Of a DNA stretch of 64,000 nt, positions 40,759-50,795 are shown one piece after another. The translations under genes were made by a program, and so were the position numbers. Source of the DNA: Acidimicrobiia bacterium (GTDB taxonomy: Bacteria; Actinomycetota; Acidimicrobiia; IMCC26256; PALSA-610); assembly GCA_027494135.1 (NCBI GenBank), contig JAOSJK010000012.1:1106795-1170794 (forward strand). Direction: 5' to 3'. Position 1 is the first letter of the stretch. Each line of letters starts with the position of its first letter. The notes below the pieces were generated by a model. That model did not search any database. It was not told where the DNA came from and saw nothing but the letters and a program-made list of their open reading frames with translations.

Positions 40759-43700
40759 TCAGGGTGGACCGCCCCCACCGAGGTCGAGACGTAGCTGAAC
40801 GACATCGTCGTCGGGGTCGCCGAGGTCGGCTTGGTCGAGGGCGGCTGCGTGCTCTTGGTAGAGGTGGTCGGCGGCTGAGCGGTCGCCAGTCGCGATGTGG
40901 ACTCGCATGAGCGCGGCGACGACACCGCCGTTGAGCGGTGCGGCCTGGAGGAGGCGGCGGAGGGTGGCGATGGCAACGTCGGGCTGGTCGTTGTCGAGGC
41001 ACAGCTCGGTGAACGCCTTGGCGACCCCTGCTATGCGGCCTTCCCAGGTGGTGGCCTGGTGCTCGAAGTCGACCCAGCCGAACGAGGCGCGGCCGGTGTT
41101 CGTGTAGTTGAACGGTCGGCCGGTCACCAGGTCGAGCGCGGATCGGTAGCTCTCGATCGCCTCGGGTGGCTCCTGGCGCTGCACCTGTGCAACGTGCCAC
41201 TCGAAGAGCTCGACATCGGTCCGCACGCCGGACCGATCGTGTAGGAGCCCCGCTCGTTGGGTGGGAGGTGCTGGGAGCCGATGGCGTCCCGGCAGCGGGT
41301 CATGGTCTCGAGGAGGCGTTTGCGGTTCGACGACCCCGACGCGCCGAACCAGACCGCCTCCTCGAGAGCGTCGGACGTCACGGTTCGGTTGAGCGCCAGG
41401 TAGGCGGTGACCGAGGTGGCCTTGGCGTGCATGGTCTTCTCAGCGCCCTCCACGCGGATCTCGCCCAGGAGCCGGACCAGGATCTCGTAGGTGGGTGGGC
41501 CAGGCGGCTCGACCGTCTCTTCGGCCACCTCTGCGGCCTCCTCGGCTCCGGCCTCGTGTTCGGCAGACGTGGGTGGTTCGCTGGCCGATCCGTCGAGGTC
41601 GAGACCTTCGCGGTGATCCTCGCCGACGCCATCGCCGGGGTCGTCATCGGGGTCGGGGATGTTGAACAGGCGACCCATGTCCTCAAGGGCGGTGGCGTCG
41701 ACCTGCTGTGGGGTGAAGGAGACGTCAAGGTCGTCGAGGCAGATCTCCCCGGCGTCGCAGTGGATGGTGGTCAGGGCGCCCTCGAATGCATCGGCGACGA
41801 CGATGGCGACAGCGGAGGGCTGGTTGTCGACGAGGAAGTCGAGGAGCTCGGGTGGGGGTGGCTTGGTGGCAACGACGACCATCGGCATCAGCGCGTCGTG
41901 GTTCGGATCGTGTCCACGGCCGACGAAGGCGTTGGGCCAGTTGTTCAAGGTGAGGGCGCGGTGCGAACCGGTCGCCCATGCGGTGAGGTCATCGGCGAAG
42001 TCGTGCCAAGTCTCCTTGTGCGTGAGCTGGGGTAGGCCCGCTGCTTCGGGGTCGACGAGGTCGCCGATGGTGATGACCCGGTTGCTGTCGGCCAGCGGGG
42101 TCAGGGCGAGTTCGGTGAGGATCGACCGGGCGAGTTTGCGGGCGGCTTCGACGTCTCCTTCGAGTGCGAGGACGCCTTCGACCTCGAGGTCGAGGTAGAG
42201 GTGGGCGCCCTCGTCTGGTTGGCCGATGGTGACCATGAGCGGTGCAGGGCAGGATGGGCCATCGAGATCGACGTTGAGGTTGATGCCGTGCTCAAGGGTG
42301 AGCACGAGCCCGTCACCTTCAGCTCTCCAGCCGTCGGGGATCACCGTTGCCGGCTGGTCGAGGAGCACCTCGAGGCTGTCGGCGCTATGGCGAACAAGGC
42401 GAGGGCGGCAAGGCACTCCGCTGTCGGCGAAGTCAACGGACAGCTCGCCCAGCGCGTACTGAAGTTCGGCGATGAGGTCCTCGTCGGCCATGGCCACCAC
42501 GGTCTGGTGGACCTGTCGTTGGTCGGGCACGGGCGGGGGTAGATCTGCGCCGTCGTGCTCGAGCGCGAACTCGCGCCGTCGGCGCTGGATGTGCCGCTTG
42601 GCGCCAACGGCGAGAGCCACGCTCGACAGTCCGCCGAGGGCAAGCCACCAGCCCAACCCGGAGTCCGACCCCGTCGCCGTCTCTGGCTGGTCCTCGGCGG
42701 TCGGCTCAGCCTCCTCATCCTGCGGGAGTGACTCGACCGTCGAGACCGGGGCTGTGGACGTCGGCACGATCGTGGTCGTGGTGGTCGGCGCCGGTTCGGT
42801 GGTAGGCGGTGGTGCTTCGGCTTCGGACTCGGGGGCTGGCTCGGGCTGCGGGGACTCCGGCTCGACGGGGAGCGGCAGGAGGTGGCGGCGGGGGTGCAGG
42901 TTCGTGGCCGGTCGGCGGAAGGACGAGGACCTGGCCTGGGTGGATGAGGCTGGGGTTGGCGGGGTCGACGAGGCGGTCGCGGTTCGCGTCCATGACGTCG
43001 ATCCAGTACGGCTCGACCTCCGGGGTCGGTTGGTGGGCGTTCGAGGTCGACGGCGAGGCGGTCCTCGGACATGTCCCACAGGTTGTCGCCATCGACGACC
43101 ACGACTTCGCTGGCTGTGGGTTCCGGGGAGGTGACGGTTGGTTCTTCGGCGGGGAGGTCGAGAACCCATCCGGACCGAAGGCTCTCGTCTGCGGCGGTGA
43201 GGACGTGCCCGTCGACCATGGTGCGCCCGACGTTGAGTGCCTGGATCTCTTGCCAGCGCAGCCCGTCGTCGAGCTCTCGTTCAGCGATGGCCCAGTAGGT
43301 GTCGTGGCGTTCGACCGAAACGGTTCGAGTCGGCGCCGCCACCAACGCCGGCGCAGGCTCGGTCGTGGGCCACGAAGGCGTGTCGCATGCGAGCTGGGCG
43401 CGCAGGTCGATGACCGGCGCGGCGATGGACGGCGGCGCGGCCACTGCGGCGGACTCGACGGTGGCGACGGCCGGTGTTGGCGGTGGTGGAGCTGCGACAG
43501 CTCGAGCTGGTTGGAGCGGGGCGACGAGCATGACGATGCCTGCGACGAGGCGGGCCGCGGCTGCTTGGAGTCCAGGGGCGATGGGGAGGTCGCGGGGTTG
43601 GCGCCCCTTGAGGCGCGGCGGTGGCCTCGATGAGGAACGCCAAGGCGAGCTGCGCCCAGGCGATCCATGCGACGACGGCGAGGGCGTTGACGATGAAGGT

Positions 43701-43874
43701 GTCGGTGATGCCGGTGTTGATGGCGGTGGAGAGGGTGTCGCTATCGGGGATCGTGGTCGGTAGCGGCCAACCGACGAGTGTGGCCAGGCCGATCGGGACA
43801 CCGATGAGAAGGAGGGCGGCGACCGCGAGGGAGCCCAGGCCTCGAAGGACCGCGGTCGATCGGCGGCTGGTCAT
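40759..43874 (-). CDS. LysM-BTAD membrane protein of the Tad locus (frameshifted)
   Basis: About 1,035 residues reconstructed. N-terminus: two helices (LAVAALLLIGVPIGLATLVG and VAWIAWAQLALAFLIEA), then a third (VAGIVMLVAPLQPARAVA). A LysM-like repeat follows (VERHDTYWAIAEREL, then VVDGDNLWDMSEDRL, PGQVLVLP), a Pro/Glu/Thr linker, another helix (LGWWLALGGLSSVALAVGA), a large cytosolic region, and at the C-terminus a winged-helix plus BTAD domain (EILVRLLGEIRVEG, VTAYLALNRTVTSDALEEAVW, ATLRRLLQAAPLNGGVVAAL). LysM-BTAD proteins accompany actinobacterial Tad loci. The layout suggests wall sensing outside and regulation inside. Indels lie near 43610, 43030, 42900 and 41240. Confidence 0.75.
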
Positions 43875-44273
43875 GGGTCGTCTCCTCGGACGGCGGAGGC
43901 GGTTTCGGTGACGATGATGGTCCGGTCGGCGCCGGGGAGGACGCGCAGGGGCTGGACGCGAGTGACGGTGACGGTGATGTCGGCGCCGTCGACGAGCGCC
44001 GTACCGGTGGCACCGACGCGGGCGAGGTAGTCGAGCGCGGCAGTCTCAGCGGCGCCGGGGTCGAGGCGGGGTTCGTTGGTCTGGCGGAGGTGGGTGAGGT
44101 CGATCTCTTGCGCTCCGGCGCGGGCTGCTTGTTCGGCGTCGTTGCGCGCCGCGTTGTGGGCGTGGATGACTTGGCCTCCGTCGTGAGGCCATGCCGGCGA
44201 CCATGACGAGTGCGGTGGCGACGACCGCGACGAACGCGGTGATGCTGCCTCGTTCGTCGTTCCATCGGGTCAC
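43871..44273 (-). CDS. TadG/TadE-like minor pilin (one frameshift)
   Basis: About 134 residues from GTG 44273: NDERGSITAFVAVVATALVM, a prepilin-type hydrophobic N-terminus, then after an indel near 44190 GGQVIHAHNAARNDAEQAAR and a soluble domain ending TASAVRGDDP. The stop overlaps the next ATG (ATGA). This is the Rv3657c-like TadG/E group that flanks TadE pseudopilins in actinobacteria. It is likely a minor pilus or anchoring subunit. Confidence 0.7.
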
Positions 44274-44704
44274 GGGCCGTCGTCTCCTCGGTAGGTGTCG
44301 ATCACTTCGGTGGCCGTCGCGGTGAAGGTCCGGGTTCCCGGGACGCCGAGGAGGGTCACGTCTGCCATCGACGCGGTGCATTCGACGGTGACGGTGACGG
44401 TGCCGCCGGGTTCGAAGTCGCTGGTGTCGACGATGGCTTCGAGCGTCGAGCAGGACACGCCTGCGGTAGCGAGGTTGGCCTCGACGGTGGATCGGGCATC
44501 GGTTGCGGCGTTGCCGGGGTGTTGGCGCAGTGATGCGGCGCGTGCTCCCTCGGCTGCGGCTCGCTCGACGTTGCCGTCGGCCTCGGAGACCTTGCCGGCG
44601 AACACGACGAGCAGCATGAGGAACACGAACGCGGGGGCGATGACGGCGACCTCGACCGATACCGAGCCACGCTCGCTGCGCCGGTCGAGCGATGAGCGCT
44701 TCAT
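44270..44704 (-). CDS. TadE-like pseudopilin 1
   Basis: 144 residues: SERGSVSVEVAVIAPAFVFL then MLLVVFAGKVSEADGNVERA is the TadE N-terminal hydrophobic segment with the conserved Glu (VEVA) and following amphipathic helix. The soluble part has a Cys pair (SCSTLEAIV, VTVECTAS). The stop overlaps the TadG start and the ATG overlaps the upstream TadE stop, so the genes are translationally coupled. Confidence 0.82.
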   Translation of the reverse strand: MKRSSLDRRSERGSVSVEVAVIAPAFVFLMLLVVFAGKVSEADGNVERAAAEGARAASLRQHPGNAATDARSTVEANLATAGVSCSTLEAIVDTSDFEPGGTVTVTVECTASMADVTLLGVPGTRTFTATATEVIDTYRGDDGP

Positions 44705-45084
44705 CGTTCGGGCTCCGGGATGAACCGTTCGACGGGGGCTTCGCTGCGGGCGGTGACCGCCCATTCGACGCCAGGGACCAGTTGCGGTGCGTCGCCGTGG
44801 ACTTCGGCGACGACGACGGTGGCCTGGCGGTCGACGGTGATGGTGACGCCGGTGAGGTTGCCGGACTGGGCGAGGTAGCTGGCCGCAGCGGCTTCGCCCT
44901 GGGCGGCTGAGCCGTCTTGGACCTGGGCGGCATCGACGGCTTCGGCCGCGGCGGCGTTGGCGACCTGCTTGGCGTGCCACCACAGCCCGTACTGGACGAT
45001 GAGCATGAGCCAGATCAGGACAGCCGGGAACAAGATGGCGACCTGGATGGTGGTCATCCCCCGCTCGTCACGCAGCCGGGTCAT
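44701..45084 (-). CDS. TadE-like pseudopilin 2
   Basis: 127 residues from ATG 45084: DERGMTTIQVAILFPAVLIW is the prepilin-like helix, followed by YGLWWHAKQVANAAAAEAVD and a small beta domain (ITVDRQATVVVAEVHG). The canonical Glu5 is replaced by Gln (IQVA). It pairs with TadE-like 1, with which it overlaps by 4 nt. Confidence 0.82.
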   Translation of the reverse strand: MTRLRDERGMTTIQVAILFPAVLIWLMLIVQYGLWWHAKQVANAAAAEAVDAAQVQDGSAAQGEAAAASYLAQSGNLTGVTITVDRQATVVVAEVHGDAPQLVPGVEWAVTARSEAPVERFIPEPER

Positions 45085-45089
45085 GGTCC

Positions 45090-45295
45090 TCAGCCGGCGG
45101 GCTGCTCAGGGGTCGGGATGTTGTCGGCATTGCCCTTGGCGGCGGTGTAGATGATCCCGAGGACAACGATGGCGGCGCCGACGAGCAGGAAGGTGATGAC
45201 CGCGACCTCGGTCGTGGTCATGCCCCGTTCGTCGGTGGGGTCGATTTGCCGCAGCGGGCGCAGAGGTAGTCGAATATCAGGGTGATGTCGGGCAT
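45090..45295 (-). CDS. Flp/TadA-type prepilin-like small protein (one frameshift)
   Basis: About 68 residues from ATG 45295: PDITLIFDYLCARCGK, an indel near 45235, then DERGMTTTEVAVITFLLVGA and AIVVLGIIYTAAKGNADN. The G|MTTTEVAV sequence fits a type IVb prepilin cleavage site (G followed by hydrophobic residue, Glu at +5/+6). It lies between TadE and TadC genes, the usual place for the Flp major pilin. An internal ATG at 45221 is an alternative start. It is too short and broken to appear as one open frame. Confidence 0.6.
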
Positions 45296-45331
45296 CGGGT
45301 TGTCCTTTCTGGTGGGTGTAGGGGAACTCGC

Positions 45332-46243
45332 TCAGGGGTTGGCCCGCTCACCGAGGTGATCTGTGCGATGGCTGGGTAGGCGATGAAGACGAGGAACCCG
45401 AACAGCAGGACGGCGACGGGGACGGTCATGCGTTCGGTGGCTGCTTCGGCGGCGGCTTCGGTCTCGGCGATCTGGTGGCCTCGGAGGGTGTCGGCCTTGG
45501 CTGCCAGTGATGCCCGGATGCGGGCGCCGTGGGATCCGGCGAGGGACACGCTGGCTGCGAGTTCGGCGAGTTCGGTCACGCCGAGCCGATCGGCGAGTCC
45601 GGCGAAGGTGTCCCATGGGGATTGGCCGGTGAGGCGTGCTCGGCGTAGTTCGCTGCGGATGGTGCGGTAGCCCCACCCGTCTCCGGCGTCGGCGGCAGCG
45701 TGAGGGCGGTCTCGATGCCAGCTCCTCCGGCGAGCAGGACGTTGACCAGGTCCAGGTAGGACGACAGGGCGTGACGGAACGCTCGTCGGCGGCGTTCGGC
45801 CTCGTCGCGCAGAAGGAAGTCGGGGAGGATGAACCCGGCGGCGGCGGTGACGAGGGACAGGACGCCGATGACACCGACGGGCATGGTCATCCCGGCGAGG
45901 GTGAGGGCGACCGCCGCCAGGTTGGGGACGAGAGGCCGGCGACGGCGCCGAGGAGCTTGTCGAAGGCGTGGCGTTCGGGGGTGCGTTCGACCAGCTCGAG
46001 CTCGCTGCGCAGCCCTGTCGAGGTGTCCTGTCCGACGGCCCCGATGATCCGCCGCGAGATCGACCCGATGCGGTCGATGGTCGGGTCCGCTGCTGGCGCC
46101 TCGGTACCGATCGGTGTTCCTGGGCGGGCCAGGTCGGCGAGGACGAGCCCGATCGGGGGTGGGTCGAGGGCGAGCGCACGCCATGTGATCAAGCCCCGGC
46201 GCCGATTCCGGCGCCGAGGAGGCAGCATGACGACGACGTTCAC
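45332..46243 (-). CDS. tadC: TadC-type inner-membrane platform protein (frameshifted)
   Basis: About 303 residues from GTG 46243, which overlaps the TadB stop. The T2SF domain is seen as RALALDPPPIGLVLADLARP, helix NLAAVALTLAGMTMPVGVIG, LLRDEAERRRRAFRHALSSY, LDLVNVLLAGGAGIETAL, then WDTFAGLADRLGVTELAELA, QIAETEAAAEAATERMTVP and the final helix AVLLFGFLVFIAYPAIAQI. Indels lie near 45935, 45700 and 45345. It forms the membrane platform for Flp pilus assembly with TadB. Confidence 0.82.
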
Positions 46244-47102
46244 GGCTCGACTCCGACGTTGTCGGGCTGGCGGCTCGAGCCGTGAACCGCTCGGGTAGGT
46301 CGATGCGGGCCATGCGGGTGAGGAGCCATCCGCCGGTGGCGAAGATGGCGCCGACGACGGCCAGAACGAGTTGACCAACGGGGCTGTCGTAGACGGCGAG
46401 GTAGTCCCGGTTGACCAGAGCGAGGAACACCACTGCGGCGACGACGACACCGACGATCACCTTGGTGGCGGTTCGCACTCTTGTACGGCCGACCTCGACG
46501 CGGATGCGCATCCTCGCCTCGCCGCGGGTGGCATCGGCGAGCCGGGACAGGAGGCTGGACAGGTCGCTGGCTTCCATCCGGGCGGCGATGACGAGCGCTG
46601 CGACGACCAGATCACCGGAGGGGTGGTTGAGGTCGTTGCCGAACGCGACGAGCGCATCGGGCAGCGGTTGGTGTTCGAGGCGACGGACGAGGGTGCGGAC
46701 CTCGGGGGCGATCGGTGCAGGGGCGACGTTCGCGGTGGCGATGATGGCTTCTTCGAGCCCGGACGCGGCGACGATCGAGTCGCGGATCATCTCGGTCCAC
46801 GAGGCGATGGCCTCGGTGCGGGCGATCTCACGGTCGCGGTGGCTCTTTCCTCCGAGCACACCCGGCAGGGCGGCGACGGTCAGCGCGCCGAGGACCCCGC
46901 CGACGAACCAGCCGGTGACCGCCCACACGACGATGAACGCAGCGACGCTGGACGCGATGCGGGCCGTTCCGGGGCCGCCGACTCTGCGTTGTGCGCCGGC
47001 TCCGACCCCTTCGAGGATCGGTCTGCCGGTGAGCCCGGCGGCGACGAGCAGGAGCCCCAGCGCAGCGCCGGCCGCGAGTGCGGCGATGACGAGGACGCTC
47101 AT
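46240..47102 (-). CDS. tadB: TadB-type inner-membrane platform protein
   Basis: About 287 residues from ATG 47102 (overlapping the TadA stop). Helices at the start (LVIAALAAGAALGLLLVAAG), middle (VAAFIVVWAVTGWFVGGVLG) and end (VIVGVVVAAVVFLALVNRD, LAVVGAIFATGGWLLTRM). The T2SF core has EAIASWTEMIRDSIVAASGL, EEAIIATANVAPAPI and ALVIAARMEASDLSSLLSRL. An indel near 46290 shifts the last 20 residues. Partner of TadC in the pilus platform. Confidence 0.85.
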
Positions 47103-48473
47103 CGCCACCACCCGTCGGCCATGGCGTGGGCTTCGATGTCGAAGCCGTAGCGCTCGAGCTTGTCGGTCAGCTCCCGGGTGGGTGGCGCGGCCGGGGCCGC
47201 CGTGCCCGTGGCGTCGGGACGCCAGAGCTCGTTGGAGACGATGTGTGGGCCTTCGAGCGTTCCGGTGACCTGGCGGACGCTGGTGATGCGCCGTTCACCC
47301 TCGACCCAGCCGAGGTGCACGATGAGGTCGACGGCGTTGGCGACGAGCAGGTTCGTCACCTCGGGCACCAGCCGCTCGGGGGTCATGGCCGCGTACATGG
47401 CGAGCCGCCCGAAGACGCCCTTGGACGAATCGGCGTGGATCGAGCACATCGACCCGTCGTTGCCTTGGGACATGGCGAGCAGCATCGGGAGCACCTCGGC
47501 GCCGCGAACCTCACCGACGATGACGCGGTGTGGGTCCATGCGCAGCGCGGAGCGGACGAGGTCGGCGAGGGTGATGGCGCCGACGCCTTCGGTGTTGGCC
47601 TCGCGGGCTTCGAGGGTCTCGTGGTCGGGATGGAGGTCCTCGAAGCGTTCCAGGCCGATCTCGAGTGAGTCCTCGACGGTGATGAGCCGCTCGTCGGGGT
47701 CGATCTCGTTGATGAGGCAGCGAAGCATCGTGGTCTTGCCGGTACCGGTGCCCCCGGCGACGATGACGTTCGCTCGGGCCCGCACCGCGGCCGACAAGAA
47801 CCCGGCGAGCAGGTCGTTGCACACACCGCGTGCGACGAGCTGGTCGACACGGTGGATGTCGAAGTCGTGGCGGCGGATGGTCACGGTCGGTCGACCTGAC
47901 ACGGCCATGAGGGCGTGGAGCCGGTCGCCGTTGGGGAGTTGGAGGTTGAGCTCGGGCTGGGCGTGGTCCCAGCGGCGTTCGCTTCGACCAAGTCGCCGGG
48001 CGGCGGTGGCGATCAGCTCGACCAGCTCGTCGTCGGACGCGGCGACCGACGGGCCACGCACCTTGGTGCCGTCGCGCATGGTGAGCCACACCCGGTTCGC
48101 CCCCGAGATGTGGATGTCGCGGATCGACGGGTCATCCAGCAGCGGTTGGAGGCGGGCGAGGCCGTGGAGTCGATCGAGCACCGCGGTCATCACGGCGTCC
48201 TCGGTGGCTTCGTCGAGCGGTTGGCGACCTGTGGAGTAGGCGTCTGTTGCCAGTCGGCGCAGCTCGTCGGCCAACAACTTGCGGGCCAGGGCCCGTTCAT
48301 CCGGGTACCGACAGGCGGCCCTGACCCTCGTCCTCATGGGCGCTGTGGGCGGCGGTGAGCGATTCGCCGACGATGCGATGCAATCGGCCGACGAGCTCCG
48401 CGGCCTCGCCCTCGAGCGGGGCCGACGACGCGGTCGAGCTCGTGGGTGGCGTGAGTGCGACGGTGGCGCTCAT
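47099..48473 (-). CDS. tadA: TadA/CpaF pilus-assembly ATPase (one frameshift)
   Basis: About 458 residues from ATG 48473; an indel near 48310 joins the N-terminal GEAAELVGRLHRIVGESL segment to the rest. VirB11-like features: RPTVTIRRHDF, Walker A VIVAGGTGTGKTTMLR, LITVEDSLEIGLE (Asp box), HRVIVGEVRGAEVLPMLLAM (Walker B) and CSIHADSSKGVFGRLAMY (His box). It powers Flp pilus assembly. A VirB11-like ATPase is otherwise missing from the T4SS block, so a dual role cannot be excluded. Confidence 0.92.
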
Positions 48474-49192
48474 CCGACCGTCACGACGTCAGGGACTTGG
48501 GCGGCGGGCTGGTCGATGAGGTCCGCGAGCCCGGCGACCGCTCGGGACAGCCGGGAGCGGGCGAGGGATCGGGAGGTGGTTCCCCCGTCGCGGAGGTGGG
48601 CGGCGGTCGTGGGGTCGTCGGGCAGGTGGGCCAGGACCGGCGCGCCGAGTGAGTCACCGATCTCGGTGGGCCGGTAGGTGCCGTCACCGACGAGCACCAC
48701 CCCAACCTGGGCGCCGCGGTGGCCGAGGTTGGTGGCGTTCAGCGTTGCGACCGCGTGGGATGCGGCGACGAGCTCCTCGGCATTGGGTCGGGCCAGCACC
48801 AACGCCACCTCGGCGGCGTCGAGGATGCGGGGGCGGCGCCAGATCCGGCCGACGTCGATGACGACCGTTCCGTTGGAGCGGCCGAGGACGCCCATGATCC
48901 GCTCCCCCGCTGTTCGCCACAGTGACTCCGCTGTCTCCGCGGCGTCCGGGCCGACGAGCACCGGGATGCCGCCGGCGTTCTGGGCGTGGTCGAGCCAACC
49001 GCCGGGCTCGTGCGGGTTCGCCGCAGCCAACGTGACCAGGCCCGGTTCGCGTCCGAGGCCGTAGCGCACCGCGACCACCCCACCGGACAGGTCCGCCTCC
49101 ACCATCACGGCGTCGAGGTGCGACGCGACGAGCAGAGCGGTGGTGGTGACCCCGGGTGCTCCCCGGGCCGAGCACAACGCCACGGATCTCAT
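48470..49192 (-). CDS. CpaE/TadZ-like MinD-type protein with degenerate P-loop
   Basis: 240 residues from ATG 49192. It begins VALCSARGAPGVTTTALLVA, where the deviant Walker A of MinD/ParA (KGGxGxTT) is altered to ARGAPGVTTT, lacking the signature lysine. AVMVEADLSGGVVAVRYGLG and VVIDVGRIW correspond to the following strands. TadZ/CpaE proteins localise the Tad secretion machine and often have altered P-loops. It overlaps TadA downstream and the SAF protein upstream. Confidence 0.75.
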   Translation of the reverse strand: MRSVALCSARGAPGVTTTALLVASHLDAVMVEADLSGGVVAVRYGLGREPGLVTLAAANPHEPGGWLDHAQNAGGIPVLVGPDAAETAESLWRTAGERIMGVLGRSNGTVVIDVGRIWRRPRILDAAEVALVLARPNAEELVAASHAVATLNATNLGHRGAQVGVVLVGDGTYRPTEIGDSLGAPVLAHLPDDPTTAAHLRDGGTTSRSLARSRLSRAVAGLADLIDQPAAQVPDVVTVG

Positions 49193-49924
49193 GGCGACAC
49201 CTGCACGAGCCGCAACGACCCCGACCCCGCCCGGGCCGCGACCGCAACCGCGTCGCCCTCCGGCGCGAGGATCGACACGAGCAGTCGGTCACTCGCCAGC
49301 TCCTCGACCGAGACGACCGTCGCCCCGCGGGCGATCACCACGTCGCCGGTGCCAATGCTGGCGTCAGCACCGTCGTCGCTTGTGTCGCCTTGGTCGGTGC
49401 CGTCCGTGATCGGGGTCGGCGGGGTCGACGGTTCGGACCACGTTGACGAGGTCACCTGGCGACAGTCCCATCGCTGGGTAGCCGCCCGGTTCGAGCGACA
49501 GTCCGACGATGCCGTCGCCCGCCTCGAGCGCAGGACGGTCTGCGACGACCGAGTGCGTGAGCAGGGGTTCCCGGTGCCAGGTCGACGAGCGCCACCTGGC
49601 CGACCACGCTGTTCATGTCGGCTTGGGTCAGGTGGGCGAGCCTGTCGTCGCTGGCGACGTAGACCACACGAACATCCGACGACGACAGGGTCTGGCCTCG
49701 TTCGACGGTGCCGATGACCGCAAGCGCTGGTGACTTGTCGACGGCGCTCAGGTGCCACAGGACCGCGCCGAGAGCGAACACGGTCATCACCAGCACGCCG
49801 ACCACCAGCTCGGGCATGCGCACCCGGCGGCGGGGTGGGGCGATGCCCGCGACGGGGTCGGGGCGGTGGCCGTTCGTGCTCGGTGCTCCCGATCGTGGGC
49901 GCGGACGGTTGGGGTGGATGCCAT
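49189..49924 (-). CDS. SAF-domain protein, CpaB-like (frameshifted)
   Basis: About 245 residues from ATG 49924. A basic N-terminus precedes a helix (ELVVGVLVMTVFALGAVLWH) and an SAF/CpaB segment (VERGQTLSSSDVRVVYVASD, VGQVALVDLAPGT, LTHSVVADRPALEAGDGIVG, LSLEPGGYPAMGLSPGDLVN). The end is VVSVEELASDRLLVSILAPE. Indels lie near 49800, 49580 and 49420. CpaB-type proteins gate the outer part of the Tad apparatus. In a Gram-positive it would be an extracytoplasmic assembly factor. Confidence 0.7.
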
Positions 49925-49925
49925 G

Positions 49926-50795
49926 TCAGTCGCCTCTCGTGCCGATCGCTTGGATCTCGCCCACCTCGACATCGAGGGTCGAGGTGCGGGTGATCGCCGG
50001 GAGGGTCCCACCGAACGGCGCATTGGAGGTCCAAGTGATCTCGAAGCGGACCGTGGCCGAGAGGTCGAAGGTGCCGCCTTCGGCCGAGGCTGACGACCGG
50101 CGGTAGGTGTGGGTGCAGTTGCTGGCGTCCTCGTCGACGCCGGGCGACCAGGCGACCCCGGGGCCACGGCACACTTCGCTGCCACCATCACCGGTGCCCC
50201 AGGTGACCGACACCGGTCGAGCGGTCACCGTCGACCACACCCGGCCCGCCTGCGCGGTAGCGGTGTAGGGCTGCCACCACGACGAATCGATCCACAACCA
50301 CGTCGGGATCTGCACGTACAGCCGTCCGCTCTCTTCTGGGCTCGTGCGGATCGCGGGCGGCGCGATCTGCACGGACTGCAACGCCTGCTGAGCCAGAGCG
50401 GCCGGGTCGACCAGACCGCCCTCGGGGACGATGAAGTAGCCGTCGACAGCGACGGCGCCGGTACCTTCGCACCAGTACTCGAGCCAGCGTCCCGTCGCCG
50501 AGTGCTGGGTCTGGAGGGTGTCGACGTCGTAGATGCCCATCTGGAAGTCGTCCTCGATGACGACGTGCCACTCACACGGCGGACCTTCCCCTCCTCCTCC
50601 TCCACCGCCACCCGAGCCGCCACCACCGGGGTTCGCGGTGCCGTCGCCTGCGGTGGCCGTCGGGTCGCCGTCACCGTCGACGTAGGCGCCACCTCCTCCA
50701 CCTGGAGGAGGACGGTTGCCGGCACCGGCCGGTGTCGCGGCAAGCAGGACCGAGGCCCCGGCGAGGAGCAACGCCGTCAAGACGCGAGTGCGCAT
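49926..50795 (-). CDS. Exported protein with glycine-rich region, Tad locus
   Basis: 289 residues with a clear signal peptide (VLTALLLAGASVLLAATPAG then AGA), a Gly-rich stretch around residues 32-70, and a beta-rich domain (CEWHVVIEDDFQMGIYDVD, YCEG-like WCEGTGAVAVDGYFIVPEGG, QIPTWLWIDSSWWQPYTATA, CRGPGV, NCTHTYRRSS). The Cys pairs suggest disulfides outside the cell. Similar exported proteins occur in actinobacterial Tad loci. Function unknown. The frame is intact. Confidence 0.65.
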   Translation of the reverse strand: MRTRVLTALLLAGASVLLAATPAGAGNRPPPGGGGGAYVDGDGDPTATAGDGTANPGGGGSGGGGGGGGEGPPCEWHVVIEDDFQMGIYDVDTLQTQHSATGRWLEYWCEGTGAVAVDGYFIVPEGGLVDPAALAQQALQSVQIAPPAIRTSPEESGRLYVQIPTWLWIDSSWWQPYTATAQAGRVWSTVTARPVSVTWGTGDGGSEVCRGPGVAWSPGVDEDASNCTHTYRRSSASAEGGTFDLSATVRFEITWTSNAPFGGTLPAITRTSTLDVEVGEIQAIGTRGD

